Source of the DNA: Pseudoalteromonas luteoviolacea DSM 6061
GTDB taxonomy: Bacteria > Pseudomonadota > Gammaproteobacteria > Enterobacterales > Alteromonadaceae
DNA: 64,000 nt
Assembly (NCBI RefSeq): GCF_001625655.1
Contig: NZ_AUYB01000024.1
Span: 82,682 to 146,681, forward strand
Direction of reading: 5' to 3'
In this document: piece by piece, positions 8,668 to 18,055 of the stretch
Numbering within the stretch: the first letter of the stretch is position 1
Layout: each line of letters opens with the position of its first letter
Program-made: the position numbers and the translations under genes
Notes under the pieces: generated by a model
Told to the model about the DNA's origin: nothing
What the model saw: the letters and a program-made list of their open reading frames with translations, nothing else
The model's database searches: none

Positions 8668-9321
8668 TTACCTAGTTTGTGGACCTTGCGGAGTCCCAGT
8701 AATAACAGTGTTGGCACCGCGATGAGCGAAAAGCCCGTTAGTAACAACACCTACGATTTGATTTATTTGTTCTTCAAGTGCTTCTGGGTCCGTAATATTA
8801 AGCCCATGCACATCTAAAATGACGTTGCCATTGTCCGTAATAACGCCTTGTCTATAAACTGGGTCACCGCCCAGCTTTAGTAACTCTCGTGCAACGTAGC
8901 TACGTGCCATTGGGATTACTTCCACTGGAAGCGGGAACGAGCCTAGCGTCTCAACATGCTTGCTTTCATCAACAATACAGACAAACTTTTCAGCTACAGC
9001 CGCGACAATTTTCTCACGTGTTAATGCTGCTCCACCGCCTTTAATCATATGTCCTTGAGCGTTAATCTCATCGGCACCGTCAACATAGACATCTAGCTGA
9101 GCAACATCATTTAATTCATATACTTCAATACCAAGCGTTTTAAGCTTTTCAGTTGAAGCTTCTGAGCTTGATACTGCGCCTTTGATCTCATCTTTAATGC
9201 TACCCAGTGCATCTATAAAATGATTTACGGTTGAGCCGGTACCAACTCCCACAATGGTATTCTCTTTGACATGCTCAAGTGCGGCCCAAGCTGCTGCTTT
9301 TTTCATTTCATCTTGTGTCAT
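8668..9321 (-). CDS. rpiA: Ribose-5-phosphate isomerase A
   Basis: 217 residues. The N-terminal [14 protein letters not shown] is the phosphate-binding region, and DGADEIN with [11 protein letters not shown] holds catalytic residues (Asp, Glu, Lys) of RpiA. It interconverts ribose-5-phosphate and ribulose-5-phosphate in the pentose phosphate pathway. It is followed by serA in the same direction, an order shared with many gammaproteobacteria. Confidence 0.95.
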   Translation of the reverse strand: MTQDEMKKAAAWAALEHVKENTIVGVGTGSTVNHFIDALGSIKDEIKGAVSSSEASTEKLKTLGIEVYELNDVAQLDVYVDGADEINAQGHMIKGGGAALTREKIVAAVAEKFVCIVDESKHVETLGSFPLPVEVIPMARSYVARELLKLGGDPVYRQGVITDNGNVILDVHGLNITDPEALEEQINQIVGVVTNGLFAHRGANTVITGTPQGPQTR

Positions 9322-9418
9322 AACGTAATCACTTTTTTGTATTTAATTAAGTTGGGATTATACGCTTAAACACTTAAATTGCATGTCAATATAGGTTGTC
9401 GGAAGTACTATTTTTCAC

Positions 9419-10063
9419 TCAAATATCAGAGTTAGCCTCATTGCCTTGCCACCGATATAGGTTTGTTGGCGTTAAAATTGCCGGCAATGGAACATCCCAT
9501 GCTTCGATAGGCAGCTGACTGACTTTTTGACAGTCATGTGCGAGTCCGATTAATTGTGGCTTAGACCATCCATTTGCATAATAACTAGCCAATGTTCTAT
9601 CGTAGTAGCCACCACCCATACCCAGTCGATTTCCTTTGCCATCAAATGCAACCAAAGGCATCAATAAAATGTCGAGTTGAGAAACGGGGCAAATTTCACT
9701 GCAATTCAATTCAGGTTCTAAGATAGCATAGCGATTCTCTCTCATGGTTGAGTTTTCTTCATACTTCTGAAAGAGTAAATGAGTGCCGCTAAAAGGGTGT
9801 ATTACAGGTAGGAATACATCGTGATTTTTTCTCCAAAGTGATTGAATTAAAAGGTTTGTTCTAACTTCTCCATCATTGGGTAAATAGATGCCGATTGCAG
9901 TCTTTTTGGGTAGGTTTATTTTTTGAGTAAAATTCATGCACAAGTCGGATTCAGCTTGTGATTGAAAATTTTCATCTAGCTCTTTCCTGCGTTTTCGGAC
10001 CTCAACGCGAATTTCTTTTCTAATATGAGCTTTATTTGAGTTGGAACATGAATTTTTTTCCAT
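9419..10063 (-). CDS. fau: 5-formyltetrahydrofolate cyclo-ligase
   Basis: 214 residues. The N-terminal basic helix (RKEIRVEVRKRRKEL), the GIYLPNDGEVRT strand and the ATP-binding MGGGYYDRTL motif near residue 165 define the YgfA/Fau family. It converts 5-formyl-THF to 5,10-methenyl-THF with ATP. The start ATG overlaps the stop of the upstream membrane-protein gene by one base, so the two are translated together. In E. coli this gene follows zapA and the 6S RNA gene; here neither is present next to it. Confidence 0.92.
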   Translation of the reverse strand: MEKNSCSNSNKAHIRKEIRVEVRKRRKELDENFQSQAESDLCMNFTQKINLPKKTAIGIYLPNDGEVRTNLLIQSLWRKNHDVFLPVIHPFSGTHLLFQKYEENSTMRENRYAILEPELNCSEICPVSQLDILLMPLVAFDGKGNRLGMGGGYYDRTLASYYANGWSKPQLIGLAHDCQKVSQLPIEAWDVPLPAILTPTNLYRWQGNEANSDI

Positions 10064-10596
10064 TAGAACTGAACCATCTCGGGGAAAGCGAGGCTAAAGC
10101 CTAAGACTATTAGCAACACAATTAAGATTGAAAGTAATGTGTATAAGAGTTTTTTTGATTTGGGCTTGGTCTCAGTATCTAAGTCCAACTCATCGAACAA
10201 GTCGTCACTTTGCCATTGATCCTGTTCTTTATCATCGTCGTTTTTTTGCTGGCCATCAATTCGTTGCTCAAGCTCTTCAAGCTTTTCTTCGATGCGAATT
10301 AGACTGCTAGTAATGTAATCTAAAGCTTCAAAGACACGCTCATTGGCGGCATTGTTGGGTTGGCTGACAGACGTTTGCACTTCTAGAACTTTGCTTTGGA
10401 AGCCATAAATAGCAAGCAACTTTACCTGCTTTAGGCATTTGCTTTTATCAGTGCTACCAAAGAGCGGCTTACCTTGGGTAAAAGATTCTACTTTCTGTTT
10501 TGATACCCCTAATTTTGCAGCAAGTCTTTCAATGGCATTTTGACTGTCAGTGTCCGCATCAAAGCCAACGAAGGCCACACGATATTGATCACTCAT
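10063..10596 (-). CDS. Unknown tail-anchored membrane protein with coiled coil
   Basis: 177 residues, not assigned to a named family. Residues 1-65 form a small predicted alpha/beta domain with AIERLAAKLGVSKQKVESF, which resembles the short helix-turn repeats that precede membrane domains in some gammaproteobacterial proteins. Residues 80-115 are an acidic coiled coil (IRIEEKLEELEQRID), then a very acidic linker (DDLFDELDLD), and residues 148-172 form one membrane helix at the C-terminus. The layout suggests a cytosolic domain tethered to the inner membrane. It is coupled by one base to the folate gene. It occupies the place where zapA is found in enterobacteria but does not look like ZapA. 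Confidence 0.75.
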   Translation of the reverse strand: MSDQYRVAFVGFDADTDSQNAIERLAAKLGVSKQKVESFTQGKPLFGSTDKSKCLKQVKLLAIYGFQSKVLEVQTSVSQPNNAANERVFEALDYITSSLIRIEEKLEELEQRIDGQQKNDDDKEQDQWQSDDLFDELDLDTETKPKSKKLLYTLLSILIVLLIVLGFSLAFPEMVQF

Positions 10597-10810
10597 ATTG
10601 ATCCCTTGTTTGTTCTAATATGTTGAGTATACCCAAAAAATCAGTACAAGCGTTGAATAAATCCAGATGCAATTTATCCAGTGATTCAAGAACAATTTAT
10701 TTTCGTTCAATTGACTGGCTGAGCCTCAAACCCAAATTTCATAGCGAATGTTGGTGCCGCAACTGCCGGTTCATATCAATGTCTATTAGAGACAAATAAA
10801 GAAACACTGA

Positions 10811-10846
10811 AAATAATAAAGCCAGACTGAGGTTGCCTGGCTCTAT
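10811..10846 (-). terminator. Terminator after the S10 peptidase gene
   Basis: On the minus strand, stem AGCCAG/CTGGCT with an 11-base loop, followed by TTATTATTTT. Confidence 0.7.
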
Positions 10847-10865
10847 TTGGTTGGAACTGAGTTGA

Positions 10866-12389
10866 TTAGTACTTAGCTGAAGTATTAGGTGCAGGTAAAG
10901 CCGCTTTAATAAAATCTCTCAAGTCATTATTAGAAAGTTTGAGGTCCTCATGGCGAAGATACATCATATGACCCGAGCGGTATCCCTTAAAACTAAGTCG
11001 CTCTTTCATTTTCCCACTTGGGTCTAAATGCCATAAATTGTATTTTCCATCAAAGTAGTTGGTAGCACCGTCATAATAGCCCGACTGTACCATGACATGT
11101 AGATAGGGGTTTTGCGCCATTGCCAGACGCAGTTGCTCGCCTACATTATTATTAGTTCTATCCCAAGGTCGAACAGGACCAAACATGTTGTATTTTAGGT
11201 CTGTTTTATAGTCGAGCTCTTGTCGAAAATAATGATTGATAGCTGGTGTAAACGAGTGAAGCCATGACGTGAGTTCAGGCCAATAATCTGGTCTCTCGCC
11301 CGCTGCGCGTTTATCAATACCAAGATAACGAGAGTCTAATCTGCCCAAAGTAAGCTCTTGATCACGCAACAGCTCTTTCCAAAAAGCGGATGTTGGAATA
11401 TCTAAATTGTTTTGCGCAACAAATTTCTCAGACAAGCCGCTGTATCTAGCTACTTTTTTTATCACAGATAGTTTTTCGGCTTCACTGATCATGGCGCCTT
11501 TAGCCAGCGCTGGCAAGTATCTGTCAAGCGTGTATTGTTCTACCTCTTCAAGTACCTCAAGTAAATCCTTAGTTTGTAGATCTGGGTGTAACGCTTTGTG
11601 ATACCAAGCTGTAGCGGCATAGTACGGGAGTCTATTTGCGACATCCACCGGGCCTTCGCGTTTAATACCAATATTAGTCGGAGACACAAGTACGACACCA
11701 TTGAGGTACATCCATTGGTTATTTTGAAGCTCATGGGCAAGACCTGCAACGCGGGTAGTTCCATAGCTTTCTCCAATCAAAAATTTGGGAGACAGTGAAC
11801 GGCCATTTCTATTGATAAAGGTGTTAAGCCATGATGCCAAGTATTTTATGTCTGCATTTACACCAAAAAATTGCTCTTGCTGACTTTTTTTACTGGGCAT
11901 CTTTCCATCTTGATTTGGTAATACGCGTGAATATCCAGTATTGACTGGATTGACGAACACGATATCAGTGGTATCAAGTACAGAATATGGATTGTCTTTT
12001 AAGCCGTATGGTTGGCGTGGGTAACCCTCGTCGTCTATTTTAAGTACACGAGGCCCTGTGTATGCGATATGCATCCAAACAGACGCAGAGCCTGGGCCCC
12101 CATTAAAAGATATTAGTAGTGGTCTCTTTGCCACATCCTTCACTTTGTCTTTTTTATAATAAGTATAATGAAGCGCAGCTGTGGGGTTACCCTCATTGTC
12201 CCATAAAGGTTGCATACCTGTGGTGACGGTATAGTTTAAACGCTCGCCGTTTATCGTTGCTTTGTGTTTGGTGACGACAGAGCTGTCAATATCGAAACTC
12301 TGTTTCTCTGGTTTTAAACTGTTAGCAGTACTCGATACACTGATGCAAATGAGTAGTAAACCTGATAATATTTTGGGTACAGCCGTCAT
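10866..12389 (-). CDS. S10-family serine carboxypeptidase, exported
   Basis: 507 residues. The ATG at 12389 is chosen because AAGGA lies 7 bases upstream and it opens a signal peptide (MTAVPKILSGLLLICISVSSTANS); an upstream in-frame start would add 27 basic residues before it. The S10 fold shows NGGPGSASVW near residue 96 (oxyanion hole), the nucleophile Ser208 in GESYGTTR, the acid in SGYYDGATNY and the histidine in YRSGHMMY near the C-terminus. It should trim C-terminal residues from peptides in the periplasm or outside. It is divergent from the diguanylate cyclase gene. Confidence 0.88.
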   Translation of the reverse strand: MTAVPKILSGLLLICISVSSTANSLKPEKQSFDIDSSVVTKHKATINGERLNYTVTTGMQPLWDNEGNPTAALHYTYYKKDKVKDVAKRPLLISFNGGPGSASVWMHIAYTGPRVLKIDDEGYPRQPYGLKDNPYSVLDTTDIVFVNPVNTGYSRVLPNQDGKMPSKKSQQEQFFGVNADIKYLASWLNTFINRNGRSLSPKFLIGESYGTTRVAGLAHELQNNQWMYLNGVVLVSPTNIGIKREGPVDVANRLPYYAATAWYHKALHPDLQTKDLLEVLEEVEQYTLDRYLPALAKGAMISEAEKLSVIKKVARYSGLSEKFVAQNNLDIPTSAFWKELLRDQELTLGRLDSRYLGIDKRAAGERPDYWPELTSWLHSFTPAINHYFRQELDYKTDLKYNMFGPVRPWDRTNNNVGEQLRLAMAQNPYLHVMVQSGYYDGATNYFDGKYNLWHLDPSGKMKERLSFKGYRSGHMMYLRHEDLKLSNNDLRDFIKAALPAPNTSAKY

Positions 12390-12636
12390 GCGATTCCTTA
12401 ATATTCTTTTTAAGCGTTTATTTAAGGCTTTTCTGTTGCGTTTTTCAAAGTTAATGAGACTAAACCGCAATATTTGCAGTTCATTACAATTTGTTCACGA
12501 TTTAAGGCCACTGCTTGTTTTTTTTGTCATAAAATTCGCGTATATTTCATCCTTATGTCTGTAGTATGAAAGTATTTAGCTCTGTTAAATTCTTGTTTAG
12601 CTGCTTCTCCAGTTGTAGTCATTAGAGATTTTTTCC

Positions 12637-13905
12637 ATGCAAAGAGTATTAATTGTCGAGGATAGTAAGGTCGTTCAGCAGATCTTACGTCATTTGGCAG
12701 CACAACACTTAAACGTAGAATTAGATTTTGCCTGGTCTCTCAAGGAAAGTAAGGCGCTACTTAAAAGCAACCGTTACACTTTAGCCTTGGTGGATCTCAC
12801 CTTACCCGATGCCATGGATGCTGAAGTTGTTCAACTTACCTTAAGCCAAAATGTACCAACGGTGGTACTTACGTCCAAAATTGATGAATACAGTCGTCAG
12901 CAAATGCTTGAAATGGGCGTTGTTGATTATGTAATAAAAGACAATCGAGATTCCTATTTATACGCAATTAAATTGGTATCAAGGTTACTTCGCAATCAGG
13001 GTTGTAAAGCTCTGATTGCTGACGACTCTATGATAAGCCGTGCGGTTATGCGCCAAATGTTAGAAAAGCAGTTGTTTACTGTTTTTGAAGCACAGGATGG
13101 TGAGCAAGCACTTACTATGCTTAAGTCTGATCATGAAATAAAACTGTTGCTTACAGATTACGCAATGCCGACGATGGATGGCTTTGAACTGGTTAAAGCT
13201 GTACGTAATTTTAGAGGTCGCGATGATTTGGTCATTGTTGGTTTGTCAGGAGCCGGCACGCATGGATTATCAGCAAAGTTTATTAAATATGGCGCTAACG
13301 ACTTTTTGATGAAGCCTTTTATGAACGAAGAGTTTCATTGTCGTGTTATGCAAACAATGGAACAGCTGAATTTGATTGCTGAGATTAAAGATTATGCCCA
13401 TCGAGATTACTTAACGGGGCTTTATAATCGTCGATATTTCTGTCAGCACATGGACAAATCACTCAAGAACGGGCCAATTTCAAGTTGCTTAGCATTACTT
13501 GACTTAGATTTGTTTAAAGAAATTAATGATAAATACGGGCATTTGGGTGGAGACAGTGTGCTAACTCAGGTGGCTGAACTACTGAACCAATCTTTTGGTG
13601 ACTGCTTGGTGTCACGAGTGGGTGGTGAAGAGTTTGCGGTACTTTTACCTGGCGAAAGTATTGATGAAGCACGCGCTATTTTCGACAATTTTAGAAGCCG
13701 ATTTGCTGACAACATCTTTTATATTGAAGGCGAAGCGCTAAATTGTACTTTAAGTATCGGTATTGCAAAGTGCGAATATGCGACGTTAAGTGAAGTAATG
13801 CGTCACGCAGACCAAGCATTGTATCGCGCTAAAGCTCAGGGTCGTAACTGTGCAATGGCAGCCTGCACCAAATCACATCAAGTTACAGAAAAGTGCACCA
13901 CATAA
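12637..13905 (+). CDS. Response regulator with two receiver domains and a GGDEF diguanylate cyclase
   Basis: 422 residues. Receiver 1 covers residues 1-118 with phospho-acceptor Asp53 (VDLTLPD); receiver 2 covers about 124-245 with Asp174 (TDYAMPTMDG) and a KPF motif. The GGDEF domain follows from about 255 (HRDYLTGLYNRRYF) with an active GGEEF site at 329. It should make cyclic di-GMP when phosphorylated. The product-inhibition I-site, usually RxxD nine residues before GGDEF, reads SFGD, so inhibition may be lost. No partner histidine kinase is nearby. A terminator overlaps its stop codon. Confidence 0.9.
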   Translation: MQRVLIVEDSKVVQQILRHLAAQHLNVELDFAWSLKESKALLKSNRYTLALVDLTLPDAMDAEVVQLTLSQNVPTVVLTSKIDEYSRQQMLEMGVVDYVIKDNRDSYLYAIKLVSRLLRNQGCKALIADDSMISRAVMRQMLEKQLFTVFEAQDGEQALTMLKSDHEIKLLLTDYAMPTMDGFELVKAVRNFRGRDDLVIVGLSGAGTHGLSAKFIKYGANDFLMKPFMNEEFHCRVMQTMEQLNLIAEIKDYAHRDYLTGLYNRRYFCQHMDKSLKNGPISSCLALLDLDLFKEINDKYGHLGGDSVLTQVAELLNQSFGDCLVSRVGGEEFAVLLPGESIDEARAIFDNFRSRFADNIFYIEGEALNCTLSIGIAKCEYATLSEVMRHADQALYRAKAQGRNCAMAACTKSHQVTEKCTT

Positions 13906-13918
13906 GTGCACTTTCTCT
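13890..13918 (+). terminator. Terminator overlapping the diguanylate cyclase stop
   Basis: Stem AAAGTGCAC/GTGCACTTT with loop CACATAA that contains the TAA stop codon, followed by TTTCTCTTC. Confidence 0.7.
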
Positions 13919-13971
13919 TCACTATTAAATCCTAAATTCCTTACCTCACTGAAAAATATAACTTTATTATT

Positions 13972-13988
13972 TTGGCACAAACGTTGGA
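13972..13988 (+). promoter_or_regulatory. Sigma-54-like promoter before glnK
   Basis: TTGGCACAAACGTTGGA has a perfect -24 half (TTGGCAC) and correct spacing to a TTG at -12, but the invariant GC at -12 reads GG. Nitrogen-regulated glnK-amtB operons are commonly RpoN dependent, so this is plausible but weakened by the mismatch. Confidence 0.4.
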
Positions 13989-14036
13989 TTGATCCCTTCA
14001 TCATCAACAGGAATAAGACTCCTTTGGAGGCCAACA

Positions 14037-14375
14037 ATGAAAATGATAAGCGCAATTATCAAACCATTTAAACTGGACGAAGTTAGAGAAGCACTTGGTG
14101 ATCTGGGTATAGAGGGTATGACCGTGGTCGATGTCAAAGGCTTTGGCAGACAAAGAGGGCATACAGAGCTATATCGAGGAGCTGAGTATCAAGTTGACTT
14201 CATTCCCAAAATCAAACTGGAAATAGCCACTCACAGTGAAAACTGTCAGCGTGTGGTTGATACGTTAGCAAAAGCTGCCAATACAGGAAAAATAGGTGAT
14301 GGCAAAATATTTGTGTACGACCTAGAACAGATCGTTCGGATCCGCACAGGTGAACTAGACGAAGAAGCTATTTAA
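14037..14375 (+). CDS. glnK: Nitrogen regulatory protein P-II
   Basis: 112 residues. MKMISAIIKPFKLDEVREAL opens the family; the T-loop carries Tyr51 in RGAEYQVDF, the site of uridylylation by GlnD, and the ATP-binding GDGKIFVYDLE segment is intact. It senses 2-oxoglutarate and ATP/ADP, and in its unmodified form blocks the ammonium channel encoded next. The ATG at 14037 follows TTTGGAGG by 6 bases; an upstream in-frame start would add a non-homologous tail. The name glnK rather than glnB rests on the amtB neighbour 11 bases downstream. Confidence 0.93.
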   Translation: MKMISAIIKPFKLDEVREALGDLGIEGMTVVDVKGFGRQRGHTELYRGAEYQVDFIPKIKLEIATHSENCQRVVDTLAKAANTGKIGDGKIFVYDLEQIVRIRTGELDEEAI

Positions 14376-14386
14376 GGGGACCGACG

Positions 14387-15616
14387 ATGGACAATGCAAT
14401 AATAGAACTACAATTCTCGCTCAATACTTTCTACTTTTTGATTTCTGGTGTTTTAGTGATGTGGATGGCCGCGGGTTTCGCTATGTTGGAAGCTGGCTTG
14501 GTGAGATCAAAAAATACCACAGAAATTTTAACAAAAAATATCGCGTTATACGCCATTGCATGCACGATGTATTTACTTATCGGTTATAACATCATGTATG
14601 TGGGAAACAGTGAGGGTGGCTTCGTACCAAGTTTTGGCGCGCTTATAGGTGAAGCAGCAGCAGATGCCGACCATGCGCTAGAGTCTGATTTTTTCTTCCA
14701 AGTTGTTTTTGTTGCTACTGCGATGTCTATTGTTTCAGGAGCAGTTGCTGAGCGTATGAAACTATGGGCTTTTTTACTATTCACCGTCGTTTTGACTGGG
14801 GTGATTTATCCAATTGAGGGTTATTGGACTTGGGGCGCAGGGTTTTTGTCAGAACTGGGGTTTGTGGACTTTGCTGGCTCAGCAATTGTTCATGGGGCCG
14901 GTGCCGCAGCGGCGCTCGCAGGTGTACTACTATTAGGTGCAAGGAAAGGAAAGTACGGTAAACATGGAGAGATTTATCCTATACCAGGCTCTAATTTACC
15001 GCTAGCGACATTGGGCACGTTCATTCTTTGGATGGGGTGGTTTGGCTTTAATGGTGGCTCGCAATTATTCTTGGCTGACAAAGAGAACGCCGTGGCTGTG
15101 AGTCAAATCATGTTAAATACGAATGCCGCAGCTGCCGCAGGAGCCATTGCAGCTTTGATTGTGTGTAAAGTCATGTGGGGCAAAGCAGATCTAACCATGA
15201 TTCTTAATGGGGCATTGGCTGGCTTAGTGACCATTACCGCAGAACCAGCTTCACCAACGCCGCTACTAGCTTGTATTCTAGGGGCTTTAGGTGGCAGCTT
15301 AGTTGTATTCAGTATCATTGGCTTAGATAAGTTGAAGATTGATGATCCTGTAGGTGCAATATCAGTCCACGGTGTGTGCGGTTCTCTTGGTGTGATGATG
15401 GTGCCCTTTTCCAATAGTGATGCAAGTTTTGTCACACAGCTGACAGGCTTACTGGCAATATTGGGCTTTGTATTTGTCACTTCTTATTTGGTTTGGGCAG
15501 CGCTCAAAGCAACGATGGGGATAAGAGTGAGTGAAGAAGAGGAGCTAAGCGGTATGGACCAGCATGACTGTGGTGTAGATGCGTACCCTGAGTTTGTGAC
15601 AATTCGTAATCACTAA
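14387..15616 (+). CDS. amtB: Ammonium channel
   Basis: 409 residues with eleven predicted membrane segments, usual for Amt proteins. Signature regions are WMAAGFAMLEAGLVRSKN near the N-terminus, the pore histidine segments SAIVHGAGAAAAL and ISVHGVCGSLG (twin histidines), and FNGGSQLFL. It passes ammonium or ammonia across the inner membrane and is gated by GlnK, whose gene precedes it. A cleaved signal sequence is not evident, unlike E. coli AmtB. Confidence 0.94.
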   Translation: MDNAIIELQFSLNTFYFLISGVLVMWMAAGFAMLEAGLVRSKNTTEILTKNIALYAIACTMYLLIGYNIMYVGNSEGGFVPSFGALIGEAAADADHALESDFFFQVVFVATAMSIVSGAVAERMKLWAFLLFTVVLTGVIYPIEGYWTWGAGFLSELGFVDFAGSAIVHGAGAAAALAGVLLLGARKGKYGKHGEIYPIPGSNLPLATLGTFILWMGWFGFNGGSQLFLADKENAVAVSQIMLNTNAAAAAGAIAALIVCKVMWGKADLTMILNGALAGLVTITAEPASPTPLLACILGALGGSLVVFSIIGLDKLKIDDPVGAISVHGVCGSLGVMMVPFSNSDASFVTQLTGLLAILGFVFVTSYLVWAALKATMGIRVSEEEELSGMDQHDCGVDAYPEFVTIRNH

Positions 15617-15628
15617 TTGAAAACAATC

Positions 15629-15657
15629 GAAAAAGCGAGCTTTAGCTCGCTTTTTTA
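15629..15657 (+). terminator. Terminator after amtB
   Basis: Stem GCGAGC/GCTCGC, loop TTTA, preceded by five A and followed by six T. Confidence 0.88.
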
Positions 15658-15724
15658 GTTTCAGTGGCGGTTAATCTAAGTTAATCTAGCATCATTGAAA
15701 ATACAGTGAATATTGCATAGGTAC

Positions 15725-18055
15725 ATGTCAGATAAAAAACGTACTACTGGTGCCAAGTCAAAGCCTAAAAAAACAACTCGAAAATCATCTAAATCGAAAA
15801 CTTCGTCACCTTCTTTTAAACAACGTCTTAGCCTGTTTAAAACCAAACTCTTAAGCACACTTTGGTCACTTTTTTGGAAAGGTGGGCTTGCGGTTTGTTG
15901 TGCGGTAGCACTGTACGTTATTTACCTTGATTCAAAAGTAAGCAAACAGTTTGAAGGAAATAAGTGGCAACTACCTGTACAAGTCTATGCACGCGCAATG
16001 ACATTCCATCCCGATCAATACCTGTCAGAGCAAGAGGTAATATGGGAGTTAGAGCGCTTAAATTATTCACGTGTCAACCGCATCAAACGTACTGGGCAGT
16101 ATTTAGTGCAAGGGCGCACCATTACTGTATATCGTCGTGCGTTTGAGTTTTATGAAGGTGAAGAACAGGCTTCTGAGTTTACCTTGAATTTTGCAGGAAA
16201 GAAGCTTGCGAGTATCGTAAACAATGGTGGTAGGAGAATTCCCACGGCACGTCTAGAGCCTGTGCAAATTGCGCGGATAGGAAATGAAACTAACCAAGAT
16301 CGTGAATTTGTGCCTTTGGACAAATTTCCCAATGTTTTAAAACAAGCTCTGTTAGTGGTTGAAGATCGTAACTTTTACGAGCACCATGGTGTTTCCCTAT
16401 GGTCGATAATGCGAGCGCTTTACAGCAATATTAGAGCTGGGCGTACTGTCCAAGGAGGAAGCACATTAACTCAGCAATTGGCCAAGAATTTCTACCTCAC
16501 AAGAGAGCGATCTCTAATACGCAAAGTAAACGAAGCGTTTATCGCACTTATATTGGATTATCGATACAGCAAAGATGAGATCCTAGAAGCTTATCTAAAT
16601 GAAGTTTATTTGGGGCAGGCTTATAACCAAGGCGTCCATGGTATGGGGCTGGCTTCCGAATTTTACTTTGCTAAGCCAGTTGATGAATTAGAGTTTGATC
16701 AGGTTGCATTACTGGTGGCAATGGTAAAAGGTCCGTCATTTTACAACCCAAGGCGCTATCCTGAAAGAACAATGGAGCGTCGAGACTTAGTTTTAAGGTT
16801 AATGGCCGAAAATGGCATTATAACTACCACGGAATATCGTAGTGCATTGAAGCGTCAAATCGAGATTCAGCCTTTAAAAGAGAGCATGTTACAGTCTTAT
16901 CCAGGTTACTTAGAGCTGGTGAATCGAGAGTTGAAAAACCTAGTTCCAAATGAAGATGTTGTGCATGCAGGAGTGAGAATATTCACTTACTTTGAATTGC
17001 AAAAGCAAAGTGCGATGGAAGAAGCTATCACATCAGGCTTACCCTATTTGGAAAGGCGCTTTAACACTTCAGGCTTAGAAGTCGCTATGCTATCTGTCAA
17101 CACACAGAGATCTGGGGTTTCTGCTTTGGTAGCGGGTAGACAAATGCGTTTTTCTGGTTTTAATCGCGTACTGGATACCAAGCGTAGTGTCGGTTCATTA
17201 GTCAAGCCTGCTATTTATTTAACTGCGCTGCAGCAGGACTACAATTTAGGCACATTGGTGGATGATTCGCCGTTGCAGGTTACCAACGCTGCCGGAAAAA
17301 CGTGGGCCCCCGAAAACTTTGATCACAAATTTAGAGGGCAAGTACCTCTGTATAGAGCTTTTAGTGAAAGCTTAAATATTCCAGCGGTAAACTTGGGTCT
17401 GGATGTGGGCGTTCATGAAGTAGCAAATACAATTACAGAGTTAGGTGTTGAAGGAGACATTCCTACTTATCCTTCGATGTTATTAGGCGCTGTTGAACTG
17501 TCTAGCTTTGATGTCGCGCAAATGTACACCACTATGGCTGCAAATGGTCGTTATAGCGAGTTGACCAGTATTTCTGCTATCACCGATGCGACAGGCCGGA
17601 TGCTATACAAACATCGGCCTGAACAAACTCAACGTTTTGACCCAGCTTCAGTTTATATGACCAAGTATGGATTGAAACGAGTGACCAAAAGTGGCACAGG
17701 AAAACGTCTGAACAAACATTTTCCGGCAATCCAGTTAGCAGGGAAAACAGGCACCAGTAATGATTTAAGAGACAGTTGGTTCGCTGGGTTTGACCACAAT
17801 ACAGTGACAGTGACCTGGATCGGACGTGATGATAACAAACCTGCAAAATTAACTGGAGGAAGGGGGGCACTGGAATTGTATATTCGTTACCTCAAACCAC
17901 TTAATCCACAAGCGATTGCAGATGACAGACCAGAGGGGATTCGGTGGGCATTTGTAAATAAGCAAACGGGTAAACAGGCGGCCCCACACTGTGGACCAAC
18001 AATCCAGCTTCCTCTGAGAGCTGAATTGTTTGATCCGAAACCAAAGTGCAATTAA
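15725..18055 (+). CDS. mrcB: Bifunctional penicillin-binding protein 1B
   Basis: 776 residues. A basic Ser/Lys-rich cytoplasmic tail (1-45) precedes one membrane helix (about 48-68). A UB2H-like region follows, then the GT51 glycosyltransferase with catalytic Glu213 in [10 protein letters not shown] and [13 protein letters not shown]. The transpeptidase has Ser491 of SLVK, the SLN triad and KTG in AGKTGTSND. It polymerises and cross-links peptidoglycan at the inner membrane. The ATG at 15725 is used; a TTG four codons earlier is the alternative, and neither has a strong ribosome site. The stop overlaps that of the converging chemoreceptor gene. Confidence 0.94.
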   Translation: MSDKKRTTGAKSKPKKTTRKSSKSKTSSPSFKQRLSLFKTKLLSTLWSLFWKGGLAVCCAVALYVIYLDSKVSKQFEGNKWQLPVQVYARAMTFHPDQYLSEQEVIWELERLNYSRVNRIKRTGQYLVQGRTITVYRRAFEFYEGEEQASEFTLNFAGKKLASIVNNGGRRIPTARLEPVQIARIGNETNQDREFVPLDKFPNVLKQALLVVEDRNFYEHHGVSLWSIMRALYSNIRAGRTVQGGSTLTQQLAKNFYLTRERSLIRKVNEAFIALILDYRYSKDEILEAYLNEVYLGQAYNQGVHGMGLASEFYFAKPVDELEFDQVALLVAMVKGPSFYNPRRYPERTMERRDLVLRLMAENGIITTTEYRSALKRQIEIQPLKESMLQSYPGYLELVNRELKNLVPNEDVVHAGVRIFTYFELQKQSAMEEAITSGLPYLERRFNTSGLEVAMLSVNTQRSGVSALVAGRQMRFSGFNRVLDTKRSVGSLVKPAIYLTALQQDYNLGTLVDDSPLQVTNAAGKTWAPENFDHKFRGQVPLYRAFSESLNIPAVNLGLDVGVHEVANTITELGVEGDIPTYPSMLLGAVELSSFDVAQMYTTMAANGRYSELTSISAITDATGRMLYKHRPEQTQRFDPASVYMTKYGLKRVTKSGTGKRLNKHFPAIQLAGKTGTSNDLRDSWFAGFDHNTVTVTWIGRDDNKPAKLTGGRGALELYIRYLKPLNPQAIADDRPEGIRWAFVNKQTGKQAAPHCGPTIQLPLRAELFDPKPKCN

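Noticed and set aside
10597..10810. Search for 6S RNA next to the folate cyclo-ligase gene
   Set aside because: No central bubble or conserved closing stems were seen on either strand; the gap on the other side of the gene is under 100 bases.
15103..15480. 125-codon minus-strand frame inside amtB
   Set aside because: Shadow of a strongly supported ammonium channel gene; no ribosome site and low-complexity composition.
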